Source of the DNA: Nioella sediminis
Lineage (GTDB): Bacteria > Pseudomonadota > Alphaproteobacteria > Rhodobacterales > Rhodobacteraceae
Assembly (NCBI RefSeq): GCF_001879695.1
Contig: NZ_MNBL01000027.1
Location: 1 to 48,022, forward strand
DNA length: 48,022 nucleotides
Direction of reading: 5' to 3'
The position numbers were made by a program, and so were the translations under genes. The notes under the pieces were generated by a model. It saw only the letters and a program-made list of their open reading frames with translations, searched no databases and had not been told where the DNA came from. The number at the start of each line of letters is the position of its first letter. The first letter of the stretch is position 1. Shown here in pieces: positions 27,211-34,423 of this stretch.

Positions 27211-27441
27211 TTAGTTCGCGATCACTTCCCAGCGTTTCGACTTCGAGATGGGGGCACATTCCTGGATACGGACGGTATCCCCCACCTTGAAAGTGTTGTT
27301 GGCATCGTGAGCCCGGTACTTTTTGGACTTACGGATGGTTTTCTGCAGCACGGGGTGCTTGAAGCGGCGCTCGACAGACACGGTGACGGTCTGTTCGTTC
27401 TTGTCGCTGGTGACGGTGCCGGTAAGGATACGTTTGGGCAT
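27211..27441 (-). CDS. rpsQ: 30S ribosomal protein S17
   Basis: A 76-residue OB-fold protein, [21 protein letters not shown], with the conserved [30 protein letters not shown] ending. It lies 14 bp after rpmC. Confidence 0.97.
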   Translation of the reverse strand: MPKRILTGTVTSDKNEQTVTVSVERRFKHPVLQKTIRKSKKYRAHDANNTFKVGDTVRIQECAPISKSKRWEVIAN

Positions 27442-27455
27442 CTAAGTGGCTCCTC

Positions 27456-27662
27456 TTACTCGGCCGACGCAGCGGCGGCTGCTTTTTCGTTCAGGATCGT
27501 CATGATGCGGGCAGTGTCGCGGCGGACCTGACGCATACGCGCGGTGTTTTCCAGCTGGCCGGTGGCCTGCTGAAACCGCAGGTTGAACGATTCTTTCTTC
27601 AGATTGACGAGTTCGTCCCGAAGCTGATCCGGGGTCTTGTCACGCAGTTCGGTGGCGTTCAT
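27456..27662 (-). CDS. rpmC: 50S ribosomal protein L29
   Basis: A 68-residue two-helix protein ([21 protein letters not shown]) at the exit-tunnel rim where trigger factor and SRP dock. Here it is the first gene of its transcription unit rather than following rplP directly, because two opposite-strand genes intervene. GAAGGAAGAAGG lies upstream of the ATG at 27662. The unit has its own promoter. Confidence 0.96.
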   Translation of the reverse strand: MNATELRDKTPDQLRDELVNLKKESFNLRFQQATGQLENTARMRQVRRDTARIMTILNEKAAAAASAE

Positions 27663-27746
27663 GCGCCTTCTTCCTTCTCTCAAAACACCAGCGAGCCCCG
27701 CGATGGGTCACCCGTTGACCTGGTGGATGAATGACAAACGACGAAT

Positions 27747-27764
27747 CCCCGGGCGAACCCGGGG
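27747..27764 (-). promoter_or_regulatory. UUCG-loop hairpin at the 5' end of the rpmC operon leader
   Basis: On the minus strand CCCCGGG-TTCG-CCCGGGG, an 18-nt perfect hairpin beginning about 10 nt after the predicted start point. The rplB leader has an equivalent hairpin in the same relative position. Confidence 0.6.
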
Positions 27765-27780
27765 AAGCGTGCGATGCCGC

Positions 27781-27809
27781 TCTATAGGGGGGTTGGGCGT
27801 GGGGGGCAA
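27781..27809 (-). promoter_or_regulatory. Sigma70-type promoter of the rpmC-rpmD operon
   Basis: Minus strand: TTGCCC (27809-27804), a 17-nt C-rich spacer, TATAGA (27786-27781), then a GC-rich discriminator (GCGGC). The layout resembles the rplB promoter at 32445-32473 and suits growth-rate or stringent control. Transcription would start near 27774, giving a leader of about 110 nt. Confidence 0.65.
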
Positions 27810-27887
27810 GGGTTAGATTGAAAAACCTGCACCACAAGGCTGCGATGGCTCTCGCGTGGCGGCACGCCTTGGGGTAATAGCACGCGC

Positions 27888-28508
27888 ATGGCCCAGATAT
27901 CATCCCTCTTCGTGACCCGCCTCTACCGCGCCCGCCTGTCGGAATTCGCCCCTGAGATTGACCCGCAGGAGCTGGACAATTCCTGCATCGTGATCGCCGA
28001 GGATGACGAGGCCGGGCAGCAATGGTGCGAGGCGAACGGCTATCCCGGCTATACCTCCTACGCCTCGCTCACCGACCTGCCCTGGCGCTTTCCGATCTTT
28101 GCCGATCTGGTGAAGGTGCTCGATCAGCACGTCGCGGCCTTTGCCGAGGATCTGGAGTTCGATCTCGATGGCCGCAAGCTGGTGCTGGAGGATCTCTGGA
28201 TCAACATCCTGCCAGAGGGCGGCATGCATTCCAGCCACCTGCACCCGCATTCCGTCATTTCCGGCACAACCTATGTGGCGATGCCAGACGGGGCCAGCGC
28301 ATTGAAGCTGGAGGACCCGCGATCCGGCCGGATGATGGCCGCCCCGGCCCGCAGGAAAGGCGCGCGGGAAGAGCTGAAGACCTTCATCTACGTCAAACCG
28401 GATGTCGGCGATGTGCTGCTATGGGAAAGCTGGCTGCGCCACGAGGTGCCGATGAACATGGCCGAGGAGGAACGCATCTCGGTCAGTTTCAACTACCGGT
28501 GGGAGTGA
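27888..28508 (+). CDS. TIGR02466-type 2-oxoglutarate/Fe(II) oxygenase
   Basis: A 206-residue protein. The double-stranded beta-helix ligands can be read: HSSHLHPHSVISGTTYV around residues 112-128 (proximal His cluster), LRHEVPMN near 184 (distal His), and RISVSFNY (Arg for 2-oxoglutarate) near 197-204. The family (2OG-FeII_Oxy_5) contains putative prolyl-hydroxylase-like enzymes of unknown target. The gene sits on the opposite strand between rplP and rpmC, which normally adjoin. A ribosomal substrate is conceivable but unproven. A 16-bp near-palindrome, CCGTATCGTGATACGG, follows at 28518-28533. Confidence 0.8.
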   Translation: MAQISSLFVTRLYRARLSEFAPEIDPQELDNSCIVIAEDDEAGQQWCEANGYPGYTSYASLTDLPWRFPIFADLVKVLDQHVAAFAEDLEFDLDGRKLVLEDLWINILPEGGMHSSHLHPHSVISGTTYVAMPDGASALKLEDPRSGRMMAAPARRKGAREELKTFIYVKPDVGDVLLWESWLRHEVPMNMAEEERISVSFNYRWE

Positions 28509-28665
28509 GGCCCGGCCCCGTATCGTGATACGGCGGCTGTGGATGAACGGCAGCGGACGCACGGCAAACCCCGGCTCCCGATACAGGACACTTGACGCCC
28601 GAAGGCGCGGCGTCAATTCTCTGGCCGGGTAATTTCCATTTCCAACAGCCAAAAGGATATTTCCG

Positions 28666-29451
28666 ATGCAATGCCATGAAGTCGACTACGAGCTCTTTGG
28701 TGACGACATGCAGATCGTCGAGGTGGAGCTTGACCCCGGCGAGAAGGTGATCGCCGAAGCGGGCGCGATGAACTACCTTGAGGACGGCATCGATTTCGAA
28801 AGTCGCATGGGCGATGGCGCGCGTCCCTCGGGCGGGATCATGAACTCGTTGCTCAATGTCGGCAAACGGGTGCTGACGGGCGAATCCATCTTCCTCACCC
28901 ATTTCACCAATAACGGTCAGGGCAAGAAGCGCGTGGCCTTCGCGGCCCCCTATCCCGGCAAGATCATCCCCGTGAATATGGCGGAGATCGGCGGCGAACT
29001 GATCTGTCAGAAGGATGCGTTTCTGTGTGCCGCTTTCGGGACAACCACGGGGATCGCCTTTCAGAAGAAGCTTGGCGTCGGGTTCTTCGGGGGCGAGGGC
29101 TTTATCCTTCAGCGCCTGAACGGCGACGGGATGGCCTTCATTCATGTGGGCGGCACCGTCATCAAGCGAGAGCTTGCGGCGGGCGAAACCCTGCGGGTCG
29201 ATACAGGGTGTCTGGCGGCGATGGATGGCAGCGTCGGATATGACATCGAACGGGCCGGGAACCTGAAATCCATGGTCTTCGGGGGTGAAGGCCTGTTCCT
29301 TGCCACCCTGAAAGGCCCCGGCACCGTCTGGCTACAAAGCCTGCCCTTCTCTCGCCTCGCCGACCGCATCATGCGCGCCGCGATGCCGGGTGGCAGCAAG
29401 GGCGAGGGATCGGTTCTCGGTGGCCTGGGGGATATGTTCGGAGACCGGTAA
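28666..29451 (+). CDS. TIGR00266 / AIM24-family protein
   Basis: A 261-residue protein with no signal or membrane helix. The AIM24 beta-solenoid is marked by [49 protein letters not shown] and [41 protein letters not shown]. It ends in a glycine-rich tail, [18 protein letters not shown]. The biochemical role of bacterial members is unknown; yeast Aim24 is a mitochondrial inner-membrane protein needed for MICOS. AAAAGGA lies 13 nt upstream of the ATG. It follows the oxygenase gene on the same strand by 157 bp, inside the broken ribosomal cluster. Confidence 0.85.
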   Translation: MQCHEVDYELFGDDMQIVEVELDPGEKVIAEAGAMNYLEDGIDFESRMGDGARPSGGIMNSLLNVGKRVLTGESIFLTHFTNNGQGKKRVAFAAPYPGKIIPVNMAEIGGELICQKDAFLCAAFGTTTGIAFQKKLGVGFFGGEGFILQRLNGDGMAFIHVGGTVIKRELAAGETLRVDTGCLAAMDGSVGYDIERAGNLKSMVFGGEGLFLATLKGPGTVWLQSLPFSRLADRIMRAAMPGGSKGEGSVLGGLGDMFGDR

Positions 29452-29463
29452 GACCGGGCAGGG

Positions 29464-29528
29464 AAGCGCCTTCGAAGGCGCTTTGACCCGATTTCGAAAT
29501 CGGGTTGGAAGGCGGTTCGAACCGCCTT
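29464..29528. repeat. Three consecutive 20-bp perfect palindromes centred on TTCGAA
   Basis: AAGCGCCTTCGAAGGCGCTT (29464-29483), ACCCGATTTCGAAATCGGGT (29486-29505) and AAGGCGGTTCGAACCGCCTT (29509-29528), separated by 2 and 3 bp. Arms differ but length and core are constant. They lie just after the AIM24-family gene and before its T-tailed terminator. Confidence 0.85.
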
Positions 29529-29582
29529 GGCCCCGCTCAACGTCAAACGGCTCGCCCGAACCGGATCGCAGCAAAAGGAAGA

Positions 29583-29611
29583 CCCCCGCCGATCAGCTCG
29601 ACGGGGGTTTT
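29583..29611 (+). terminator. Rho-independent terminator after the AIM24-family gene
   Basis: CCCCCG (29583-29588) with CGGGGG (29602-29607), followed by TTTT. It lies beyond the three TTCGAA palindromes. Confidence 0.7.
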
Positions 29612-29621
29612 GATGTCGTAG

Positions 29622-29640
29622 GGTGGGCAGTTTGCCCACC
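29622..29640 (-). terminator. Hairpin immediately after rplP
   Basis: GGTGGGCA (29622-29629) with TGCCCACC (29633-29640), loop of 3, two bases from the rplP stop codon. There is no T-run on the minus strand, so it may mark the 3' end of the rplB-rplP transcript by stabilisation or Rho. Confidence 0.5.
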
Positions 29641-29642
29641 GA

Positions 29643-30056
29643 TTACCAGTCTTCGCGGACCACGGTGCGGGTCTTGATCGGCAGCTTCATCGCAGCCAGG
29701 CGCAGGGCCTCGCGGGCGATCGGCTCGGACACGCCATCGATCTCGAACATGATCCGGCCGGGCTTGACCTTGCAGGCCCAGTAATCGACGGACCCCTTAC
29801 CTTTACCCATCCGAACTTCGACGGGCTTCGAGGTCACGGGCAGATCGGGGAAGATCCGGATCCAGACACGACCCTGACGCTTCATGTGACGCGTCATGGC
29901 CCGACGGGCGGCTTCGATCTGACGGGCGGTGACCCGCTCGGGCTGGAGTGCCTTCAGGCCGTAGGTGCCGAAGTTCAGGTCAGACCCGCCCTTCGCTTCA
30001 CCACGGATCCGGCCCTTGTGCTGTTTGCGGAATTTTGTGCGCTTCGGTTGCAGCAT
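29643..30056 (-). CDS. rplP: 50S ribosomal protein L16
   Basis: A 137-residue protein near the peptidyl-transferase centre: [40 protein letters not shown] and [23 protein letters not shown]. The arginine in VRMGKGKG (R82) corresponds to E. coli R81, which the oxygenase YcfD/RoxA hydroxylates. Here rplP is the last gene of its block; rpmC is displaced by two opposite-strand genes. Confidence 0.97.
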   Translation of the reverse strand: MLQPKRTKFRKQHKGRIRGEAKGGSDLNFGTYGLKALQPERVTARQIEAARRAMTRHMKRQGRVWIRIFPDLPVTSKPVEVRMGKGKGSVDYWACKVKPGRIMFEIDGVSEPIAREALRLAAMKLPIKTRTVVREDW

Positions 30057-30069
30057 TGTCTTCTACTCC

Positions 30070-30792
30070 TTAGCGATCACGACGGCCACGGCCACCGCCC
30101 TGAGGACGCGGACCGCCACCTTCCTGGGCTTCAGCGGCGCGACGGTCACGGGCAGCGGGATCGTGCTCCATGATTTCGCCTTTGAAGATCCAGGTCTTGA
30201 TGCCGATGATGCCGTAGGGCGTGGACGCCTCGGCATGTGCATAGTCGATGTCGGCGCGCAGGGTGTGAAGCGGCACGCGGCCCTCACGGTACCATTCGGT
30301 CCGCGCGATCTCTGCGCCACCCAGACGGCCGGCAACGTTCACGCGGATGCCCAGGGCACCCATGCGCATGGCGTTCTGCACGGCGCGCTTCATGGCACGA
30401 CGGAAGGACACACGACGTTCCAGCTGCTGCGCGATGGATTCTGCCACCAGGGCAGCGTCCAGCTCGGGCTTGCGGACCTCGACGATGTTGAGGTGCAGTT
30501 CCGAAGCGGTCATCGACGCGAGCTTCTTGCGCAGGGTTTCGATATCGGCGCCTTTCTTGCCGATGATCACGCCCGGACGCGCGGTGTGAACGGTGACGCG
30601 GCACTTGCGGTGCGGACGTTCGATGATCACACGGGACACGCCCGCCTGCTTGCACTCTTCGTGGATGAACTCACGGATCTTGATGTCCTCCAGCAGGAGG
30701 TTCCCGTAGTCCTTGGTATCTGCGTACCAGCGGCTGTCCCAGGTGCGGTTCACCTGCAGGCGCATGCCGATCGGATTAACCTTGTGACCCAT
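30070..30792 (-). CDS. rpsC: 30S ribosomal protein S3
   Basis: A 240-residue protein with KH loop [15 protein letters not shown] near residues 75-90 and a C-terminal Arg/Gly/Gln-rich tail ([19 protein letters not shown]). S3 lies at the mRNA entry and has helicase activity with S4 and S5. Its ATG shares one base with the rplV stop. Confidence 0.97.
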   Translation of the reverse strand: MGHKVNPIGMRLQVNRTWDSRWYADTKDYGNLLLEDIKIREFIHEECKQAGVSRVIIERPHRKCRVTVHTARPGVIIGKKGADIETLRKKLASMTASELHLNIVEVRKPELDAALVAESIAQQLERRVSFRRAMKRAVQNAMRMGALGIRVNVAGRLGGAEIARTEWYREGRVPLHTLRADIDYAHAEASTPYGIIGIKTWIFKGEIMEHDPAARDRRAAEAQEGGGPRPQGGGRGRRDR

Positions 30793-31172
30793 TAGGCTTG
30801 CTCCTCAACTTGACGCACCTTGATGGTGAGTTCCGAAAACGGCTTCACGATCCGGCCAAAGCGGCCACGGCCACGCGGACGACCGCGCTTCATGACCATG
30901 TTCTTGCCGACATAGGCTTCGGCAACGACCAGTTCGTCCACGTCGAGATTGTGGTTGTTCTCGGCATTGGCGATAGCGGACTGCAGGCACTTCTTGACGT
31001 CCTGTGCGATCCGCTTCTGCGAGAAGGTCAGATCGGCCAGCGCCTTGTCCACGGATTTGCCGCGGATCATCTGTGCCACGAGGTTCAGCTTCTGCGGGCT
31101 GGTGCGCAGCATGCGCAGCTTTGCCATTGCCTCGTTATCCGCCACGCGGCGGGGATTCTTATCCTTGCCCAT
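30792..31172 (-). CDS. rplV: 50S ribosomal protein L22
   Basis: A 126-residue protein. The exit-tunnel hairpin region [25 protein letters not shown] is intact, so no macrolide-type deletion is seen. One-base overlap with rpsC. Confidence 0.97.
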   Translation of the reverse strand: MGKDKNPRRVADNEAMAKLRMLRTSPQKLNLVAQMIRGKSVDKALADLTFSQKRIAQDVKKCLQSAIANAENNHNLDVDELVVAEAYVGKNMVMKRGRPRGRGRFGRIVKPFSELTIKVRQVEEQA

Positions 31173-31175
31173 GGC

Positions 31176-31454
31176 TTACTTCCTCTTCGCTTTCTTGTCG
31201 GCCGCGTGACCGTAATAGGTCCGCGTCGGCGAGTATTCACCGAACTTCTGGCCGATCATGTCCTCGGTGACGTTCACCGGGACGTGCTTCTTGCCATTGT
31301 AGACGCCGAAGGTAAGGCCCACGAACTGGGGCAGAATGGTGGAACGGCGCGACCAGATCTTGATGACCTCGTTGCGGCCCGACTCGCGGGCTTTTTCGGC
31401 CTTCTTGAGGACGTAAGAGTCGACAAAAGGGCCCTTCCAGACGGAACGCGACAT
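31176..31454 (-). CDS. rpsS: 30S ribosomal protein S19
   Basis: A 92-residue protein, [22 protein letters not shown], with [41 protein letters not shown]. Three bp from rplB and three from rplV. Confidence 0.97.
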   Translation of the reverse strand: MSRSVWKGPFVDSYVLKKAEKARESGRNEVIKIWSRRSTILPQFVGLTFGVYNGKKHVPVNVTEDMIGQKFGEYSPTRTYYGHAADKKAKRK

Positions 31455-31457
31455 CTA

Positions 31458-32300
31458 TCAGCGTCCTTTCTTCTTGGCGTGACGCGAGCGGATGATGAGC
31501 TTTTGCGACGCCTTGTTCTTGTTGCGGGTACGAGCCCCTTTGGTCGGCTTGCCCCAGGGGGTAACCGGGTGACGGCCGCCAGAGGTCCGGCCTTCACCAC
31601 CACCATGGGGGTGATCGACCGGGTTCATCACGACACCACGCACAGACGGGCGGATGCCCTTGTGGCGGTTGCGACCGGCCTTACCGATGTTCTGGTTCGA
31701 GTTGTCCGGGTTCGACACGGCACCAACGGTGGCCATGCATTCCTGACGCACGAGGCGAAGCTCGCCCGAGGACAGGCGGATCTGGGCGTAGCCACCGTCG
31801 CGGCCGACGAACTGGGCATAGGTGCCCGCGGCGCGTGCGATCTGGCCACCCTTGCCGGGCTTCAGCTCGATGTTGTGGACGATCGTCCCGATCGGCATGC
31901 CCGAGAAGGGCATCGCGTTGCCGGGCTTGATGTCGGCCTTGGCCGACGCGATCACCTTGTCGCCAAGTCCCAGACGCTGTGGCGCGAGGATATAGGCCTG
32001 CTCGCCGTCTTCGTACTTGACCAGGGCGATGAACGCGGTCCGGTTGGGGTCATATTCGATCCGCTCGACGGTCGCGGTGACGTCGAACTTGTTCCGCTTG
32101 AAATCGACGATGCGATAGAGACGCTTTGCCCCACCGCCGCGGCGGCGCATCGTGATCCGTCCGGTGTTGTTCCGGCCGCCCGACTTCGTCAGACCCTCGG
32201 TGAGGGCCTTGACAGGACGTCCTTTCCACAGCTCCGAACGGTCGATCAGAACCAGCCCACGCTGGCCCGGCGTCGTCGGCTTATACGACTTGAGTGCCAT
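31458..32300 (-). CDS. rplB: 50S ribosomal protein L2
   Basis: A 280-residue protein needed for subunit joining and peptidyl transfer. [27 protein letters not shown] is the usual start; the catalytic-loop histidine lies in [26 protein letters not shown]. It heads this block with its own promoter. The usual upstream genes rpsJ, rplC, rplD and rplW are not adjacent, an unusual break of the S10 operon. Confidence 0.97.
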   Translation of the reverse strand: MALKSYKPTTPGQRGLVLIDRSELWKGRPVKALTEGLTKSGGRNNTGRITMRRRGGGAKRLYRIVDFKRNKFDVTATVERIEYDPNRTAFIALVKYEDGEQAYILAPQRLGLGDKVIASAKADIKPGNAMPFSGMPIGTIVHNIELKPGKGGQIARAAGTYAQFVGRDGGYAQIRLSSGELRLVRQECMATVGAVSNPDNSNQNIGKAGRNRHKGIRPSVRGVVMNPVDHPHGGGEGRTSGGRHPVTPWGKPTKGARTRNKNKASQKLIIRSRHAKKKGR

Positions 32301-32410
32301 GTTTACTGTCTTCCGTTTTCTGTGCGGGTCCTGCGGCAGAAGCCGCGAAACCCTGATGTTATAGGCCCCCGTAGGTGCCCGTCGTGAGTGTCCTTGCGAA
32401 CAAAAGCAGA

Positions 32411-32430
32411 GCCCCGGACGAATCCGGGGC
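32411..32430 (-). promoter_or_regulatory. UUCG-loop hairpin at the 5' end of the rplB operon leader
   Basis: Minus strand GCCCCGGA-TTCG-TCCGGGGC, starting about 8 nt after the predicted start point. Same position and loop as the rpmC leader hairpin (27747-27764). TCTGCTTTTG follows, so a terminator or attenuator role, or termination of the upstream kinase-like gene, is also possible. Confidence 0.55.
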
Positions 32431-32444
32431 CTTGCCGATGGGGT

Positions 32445-32473
32445 CTCTTAGGGGGTTCGGGGGGTGGGGTCAA
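32445..32473 (-). promoter_or_regulatory. Sigma70-type promoter of the rplB-rplP operon
   Basis: Minus strand: TTGACC (32473-32468), 17-nt C-rich spacer, TAAGAG (32450-32445). Transcription would start near 32438, giving a leader of about 140 nt before rplB. Confidence 0.65.
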
Positions 32474-32517
32474 GCGGCGTAGATGACAAATGGATCAAGC
32501 CGCGCGAAGTGTCCATC

Positions 32518-33009
32518 TTACGATCCACGCACCACTATCCTAAAGCCCTCCCCCTCGCCCGGCGGCACGAAGTGGCTGGTGATCTGTTCGAACTGTTCAT
32601 CCGTCACATCGAACGGGTGCTCACCACCTGCATTGCGCGCCTTTAGACGGGCCTTGCAGACCTCATCCGAAACATCGAGATAGTGCAGCCTATGCGGCGC
32701 GCCGGTGCTGTTGGCCAACTCCTTCATCCAGCGGCGCTGCTCGACCGTGTTGGCCGGAAAGTCCAGCACCACGCTCACCCCCGCCGCCAGCAGGTCGCGC
32801 ACCAGCGGCCCCACAACCTTTTTCAGCCGGGTGGAACAGCGCACATAGTCGGGGATCGTCAGCAACTCGTCAGGATAGAGCAGCGGCAGCCACTCGTCCT
32901 CTGACAGCACCACCGCCCGATGCTCTACCGCCAGCGCCTTCGCCAAAGTCGACTTCCCCGCCGCGATCTTGCCGCACAGGAAATGTAGTTCAGCTTGGCC
33001 GCTCGACAT
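32518..33009 (-). CDS. P-loop kinase-like ATPase (AAA_33 type)
   Basis: A 163-residue protein. Walker A is FLCGKIAAGKSTLAKALA near residues 10-27; the DxD-like SEDEWLPLLYPDEL and VVLDFPANTVEQRRWMKELA segments and a lid RLKARNAGGEHPFDVTDE resemble the zeta-toxin / antibiotic-phosphotransferase-like AAA_33 kinases. The substrate is unknown; no antitoxin partner is adjacent. The start at 33009 (MSSGQAELHFLCG) has AAGGA upstream; longer in-frame readings to 33096 run into the neighbouring terminator region. Confidence 0.72.
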   Translation of the reverse strand: MSSGQAELHFLCGKIAAGKSTLAKALAVEHRAVVLSEDEWLPLLYPDELLTIPDYVRCSTRLKKVVGPLVRDLLAAGVSVVLDFPANTVEQRRWMKELANSTGAPHRLHYLDVSDEVCKARLKARNAGGEHPFDVTDEQFEQITSHFVPPGEGEGFRIVVRGS

Positions 33010-33059
33010 GGTCACAATCCTTCGCCCTATCCCCAAAACCATATGGGACATCCCCGAAA

Positions 33060-33090
33060 CAAGAAAACCCCCGGCTTTCGCCGAGGGTTT
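33060..33090 (-). terminator. Leftward terminator after a lost gene
   Basis: Minus strand AAACCCTCGGC, loop GAAA, GCCGGGGGTTT, then TCTTG; one mismatch in the stem. No intact minus-strand gene precedes it, only the coding tail at 33114-33178. Confidence 0.6.
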
Positions 33091-33113
33091 CCTCAATCAT
33101 AGTGACCAAACGA

Positions 33114-33178
33114 TCAGAGACCAGTCGATACGTCGATCATGTTGCCCTCTTCGAGGGTAACGTAGTCTCCGCACGGTG
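33114..33178 (-). pseudogene. Orphan 3' coding tail on the minus strand
   Basis: Read leftward, the frame ends CGDYVTLEEGNMIDVSTGL and stop (TGA at 33116-33114), and is followed 24 bp later by a terminator hairpin. The peptide looks protein-like, but no start codon with a ribosome site precedes it; upstream it enters the parE-like region in antisense. I read it as the remaining C-terminus of a gene lost when the patch at 33.1-33.8 kb was rearranged. Family unknown. Confidence 0.35.
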
Positions 33179-33469
33179 CCTGATCTCTCGCTCGACATTC
33201 TGCCGCAAGCAGATGCCGATCTGGAGGATATTTGGCCCCATACCGCGCATGCATGGTCAATCGCGCACGCCGATCACTACATTGTCACCCTGTACGGATC
33301 ATCCGAGATGCTTTGTGACCTGCCGACCGTCGCCCGCGAACGCCCTGAGATCACCCCACCTGCGCGCGTTCATCCCATCGGGTAGCATTACGTGATCTAT
33401 CGTGTGGTGGGCGAAACCCTCACCGTGCTCCGCGTCGTGCACGATAGGTGGAACTGGCCAACCCTTTGA
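33176..33469 (+). pseudogene. Broken ParE/RelE-type toxin gene
   Basis: From GTG 33176 the frame reads PDLSLDILPQADADLEDIWP, then HAWSIAHADHYIVTLYG, LPTVARERPEI and ARVHPIG, then an in-frame TAG (33383-33385), then HYVIYRVVGETLTVLRVVHD and RWNWPTL with a TGA. This is the whole ParE sequence order, including the conserved HPxGSHxxIYRV strand, with the stop where Ser is expected. The final TGA is the first triplet of the IS remnant, so the natural C-terminus is also cut. No ParD antitoxin is seen upstream. Confidence 0.75.
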
Positions 33470-33800
33470 CCTGAGCCCCTGAATTTCCTCCCGTTTCGTG
33501 TAGAGCCCGCCCAGCAAAAGGACGGACAAATGAAGCCGAGCCTCGCCGACGAACAGATCATTTCGATGATCAAGGAGCAGGAAGCTGACGAGAAGACAAC
33601 TGATGTGTGCAGGCGCAATGGGATCAGCCAGGGCACCTTTTAAAAGTACAATAGCAAATACGGCGGCATGGCACTGTCGGATGCGAAGAAGCTGCGAGCG
33701 CTGGAAGCTGAGAATGCCAAGCTGAAGAAGCTCTTGTCCGAACAGACCCCCTACACCCGAAGACTCTCCATGAGGCGGAGGAAACTTGGGGCTCAGGTCA
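33467..33800 (+). mobile_element. 334-bp internally deleted IS3-type element with terminal inverted repeats
   Basis: The left end TGACCTGAGCCCC-T-GAATTTCCTCC (33467-33491) and the right end, read inwards from 33800, TGACCTGAGCCCC-AAGTTTCCTCC, are matching terminal repeats with TG...CA tips. Between them lies only the beginning of an IS3-family OrfA frame; the rest of orfA and all of orfB (integrase catalytic DDE) are missing. The element is therefore non-autonomous and MITE-like. No clear target-site duplication was seen at the edges (CCCTT on the left, CCGCA on the right). Confidence 0.8.
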
Positions 33801-33820
33801 CCGCAGCAAAGAAAATGTAA
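33530..33820 (+). pseudogene. IS3-family transposase OrfA remnant
   Basis: ATG 33530 opens MKPSLADEQIISMIKEQEAD and KTTDVCRRNGISQGTF, an OrfA helix-turn-helix. An in-frame TAA (33641-33643) stands where Tyr is usual, before KYNSKYGGMALSDAKKLRAL and the leucine-zipper-like EAENAKLKKLLSEQ. After that the family sequence ends abruptly and the frame runs out through the right inverted repeat to TAA 33818-33820. Both the nonsense codon and the deletion make it non-functional. Confidence 0.78.
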
Positions 33821-33872
33821 AAACTTTTCACATCCCCCCTTGAAGCCTCCGTCCGCCTTCCCATCTTGGATC

Positions 33873-33891
33873 ATGTAAAGAGGATTTACAT
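33873..33891. promoter_or_regulatory. Inverted repeat ATGTAAA-N5-TTTACAT upstream of the DUF2852 gene
   Basis: Perfect 7-bp arms at 33873-33879 and 33885-33891, 22 bp before the start codon. AT-rich in a GC-rich context, so a likely operator; regulator unknown. The TyrR box has the same arms but a 6-bp gap. Confidence 0.5.
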
Positions 33892-33913
33892 TGACCCCGA
33901 AACGGAGGACACC

Positions 33914-34342
33914 ATGACTGCAACCGCCACCACGACCGATGTGGCCGACACCGCCAAAGGCTGGTTTTCGCGTGCCGAAGACTGGCTGGATGACAAGGGC
34001 AAGGGCGCCTGGATCGCCGCCATGGTCCTTGGTTTCATCTTCTTCTGGCCCGTTGGCCTCGCCCTTCTCTTCTACATGATCTGGAGCAAACGTATGTTCA
34101 CCAAAGGCTGCCGCGCCCGTACCCGTTCCCATGGCCATTCCTTCCGCACGTCGGGAAACACGGCCTTCGACAGCTACAAGGCCGACACGCTGCGCCGGCT
34201 GGAGGAGGAGCAGGACGCGTTCGAAAGCTTCCTCAACCGTCTGCGTGAGGCCAAGGACAAGGCCGAGTTCGACCAGTTCATGGCCGACCGCGCCCGCCGG
34301 GCCCGGGAAGAGGCCGCTGACGCCGAAACCGTAGAGGCCTGA
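33914..34342 (+). CDS. DUF2852 membrane protein
   Basis: A 142-residue protein; ATG 33914 follows ACGGAGGACACC. A hydrophilic N-terminus is followed by one hydrophobic segment, GAWIAAMVLGFIFFWPVGLALLFYMIWSKRMF (about residues 31-62), the DUF2852 hallmark. A charged coiled-coil-like region YKADTLRRLEEEQDAFESFLNRLREAKDKAEFDQFMADRARRAREE follows. The function of the family is unknown; it is widespread in alphaproteobacteria. Most likely anchored in the inner membrane with the coiled coil in the cytoplasm. Confidence 0.82.
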   Translation: MTATATTTDVADTAKGWFSRAEDWLDDKGKGAWIAAMVLGFIFFWPVGLALLFYMIWSKRMFTKGCRARTRSHGHSFRTSGNTAFDSYKADTLRRLEEEQDAFESFLNRLREAKDKAEFDQFMADRARRAREEAADAETVEA

Positions 34343-34368
34343 CCCCCAACCCCTTGGGCCTCTCTCTG

Positions 34369-34403
34369 CCGGCCGCGCCTGTCCCCGCGCGGTCGGCCCT
34401 TTT
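34369..34403 (+). terminator. Rho-independent terminator after the DUF2852 gene
   Basis: CCGGCCGCGC (34369-34378) pairs with GCGCGGTCGG (34387-34396) with one G-U pair, followed by CCCTTTTC. Confidence 0.65.
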
Positions 34404-34423
34404 CAATCCATGAAAAACGCGCC

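Noticed and set aside
32411-32430. Simple terminator for the kinase-like gene
   Set aside because: Not excluded, but a good promoter lies between the gene and the hairpin, and the rpmC operon shows the same promoter-hairpin order, so a leader element is preferred.
32518-33009. Zeta-toxin of a toxin-antitoxin pair
   Set aside because: The P-loop kinase fold fits, but there is no epsilon-like antitoxin beside it, and many AAA_33 proteins are not toxins.
33874-33890. TyrR box
   Set aside because: Arms match TGTAAA/TTTACA but the gap is 5 instead of 6, and no aromatic amino acid gene is nearby.
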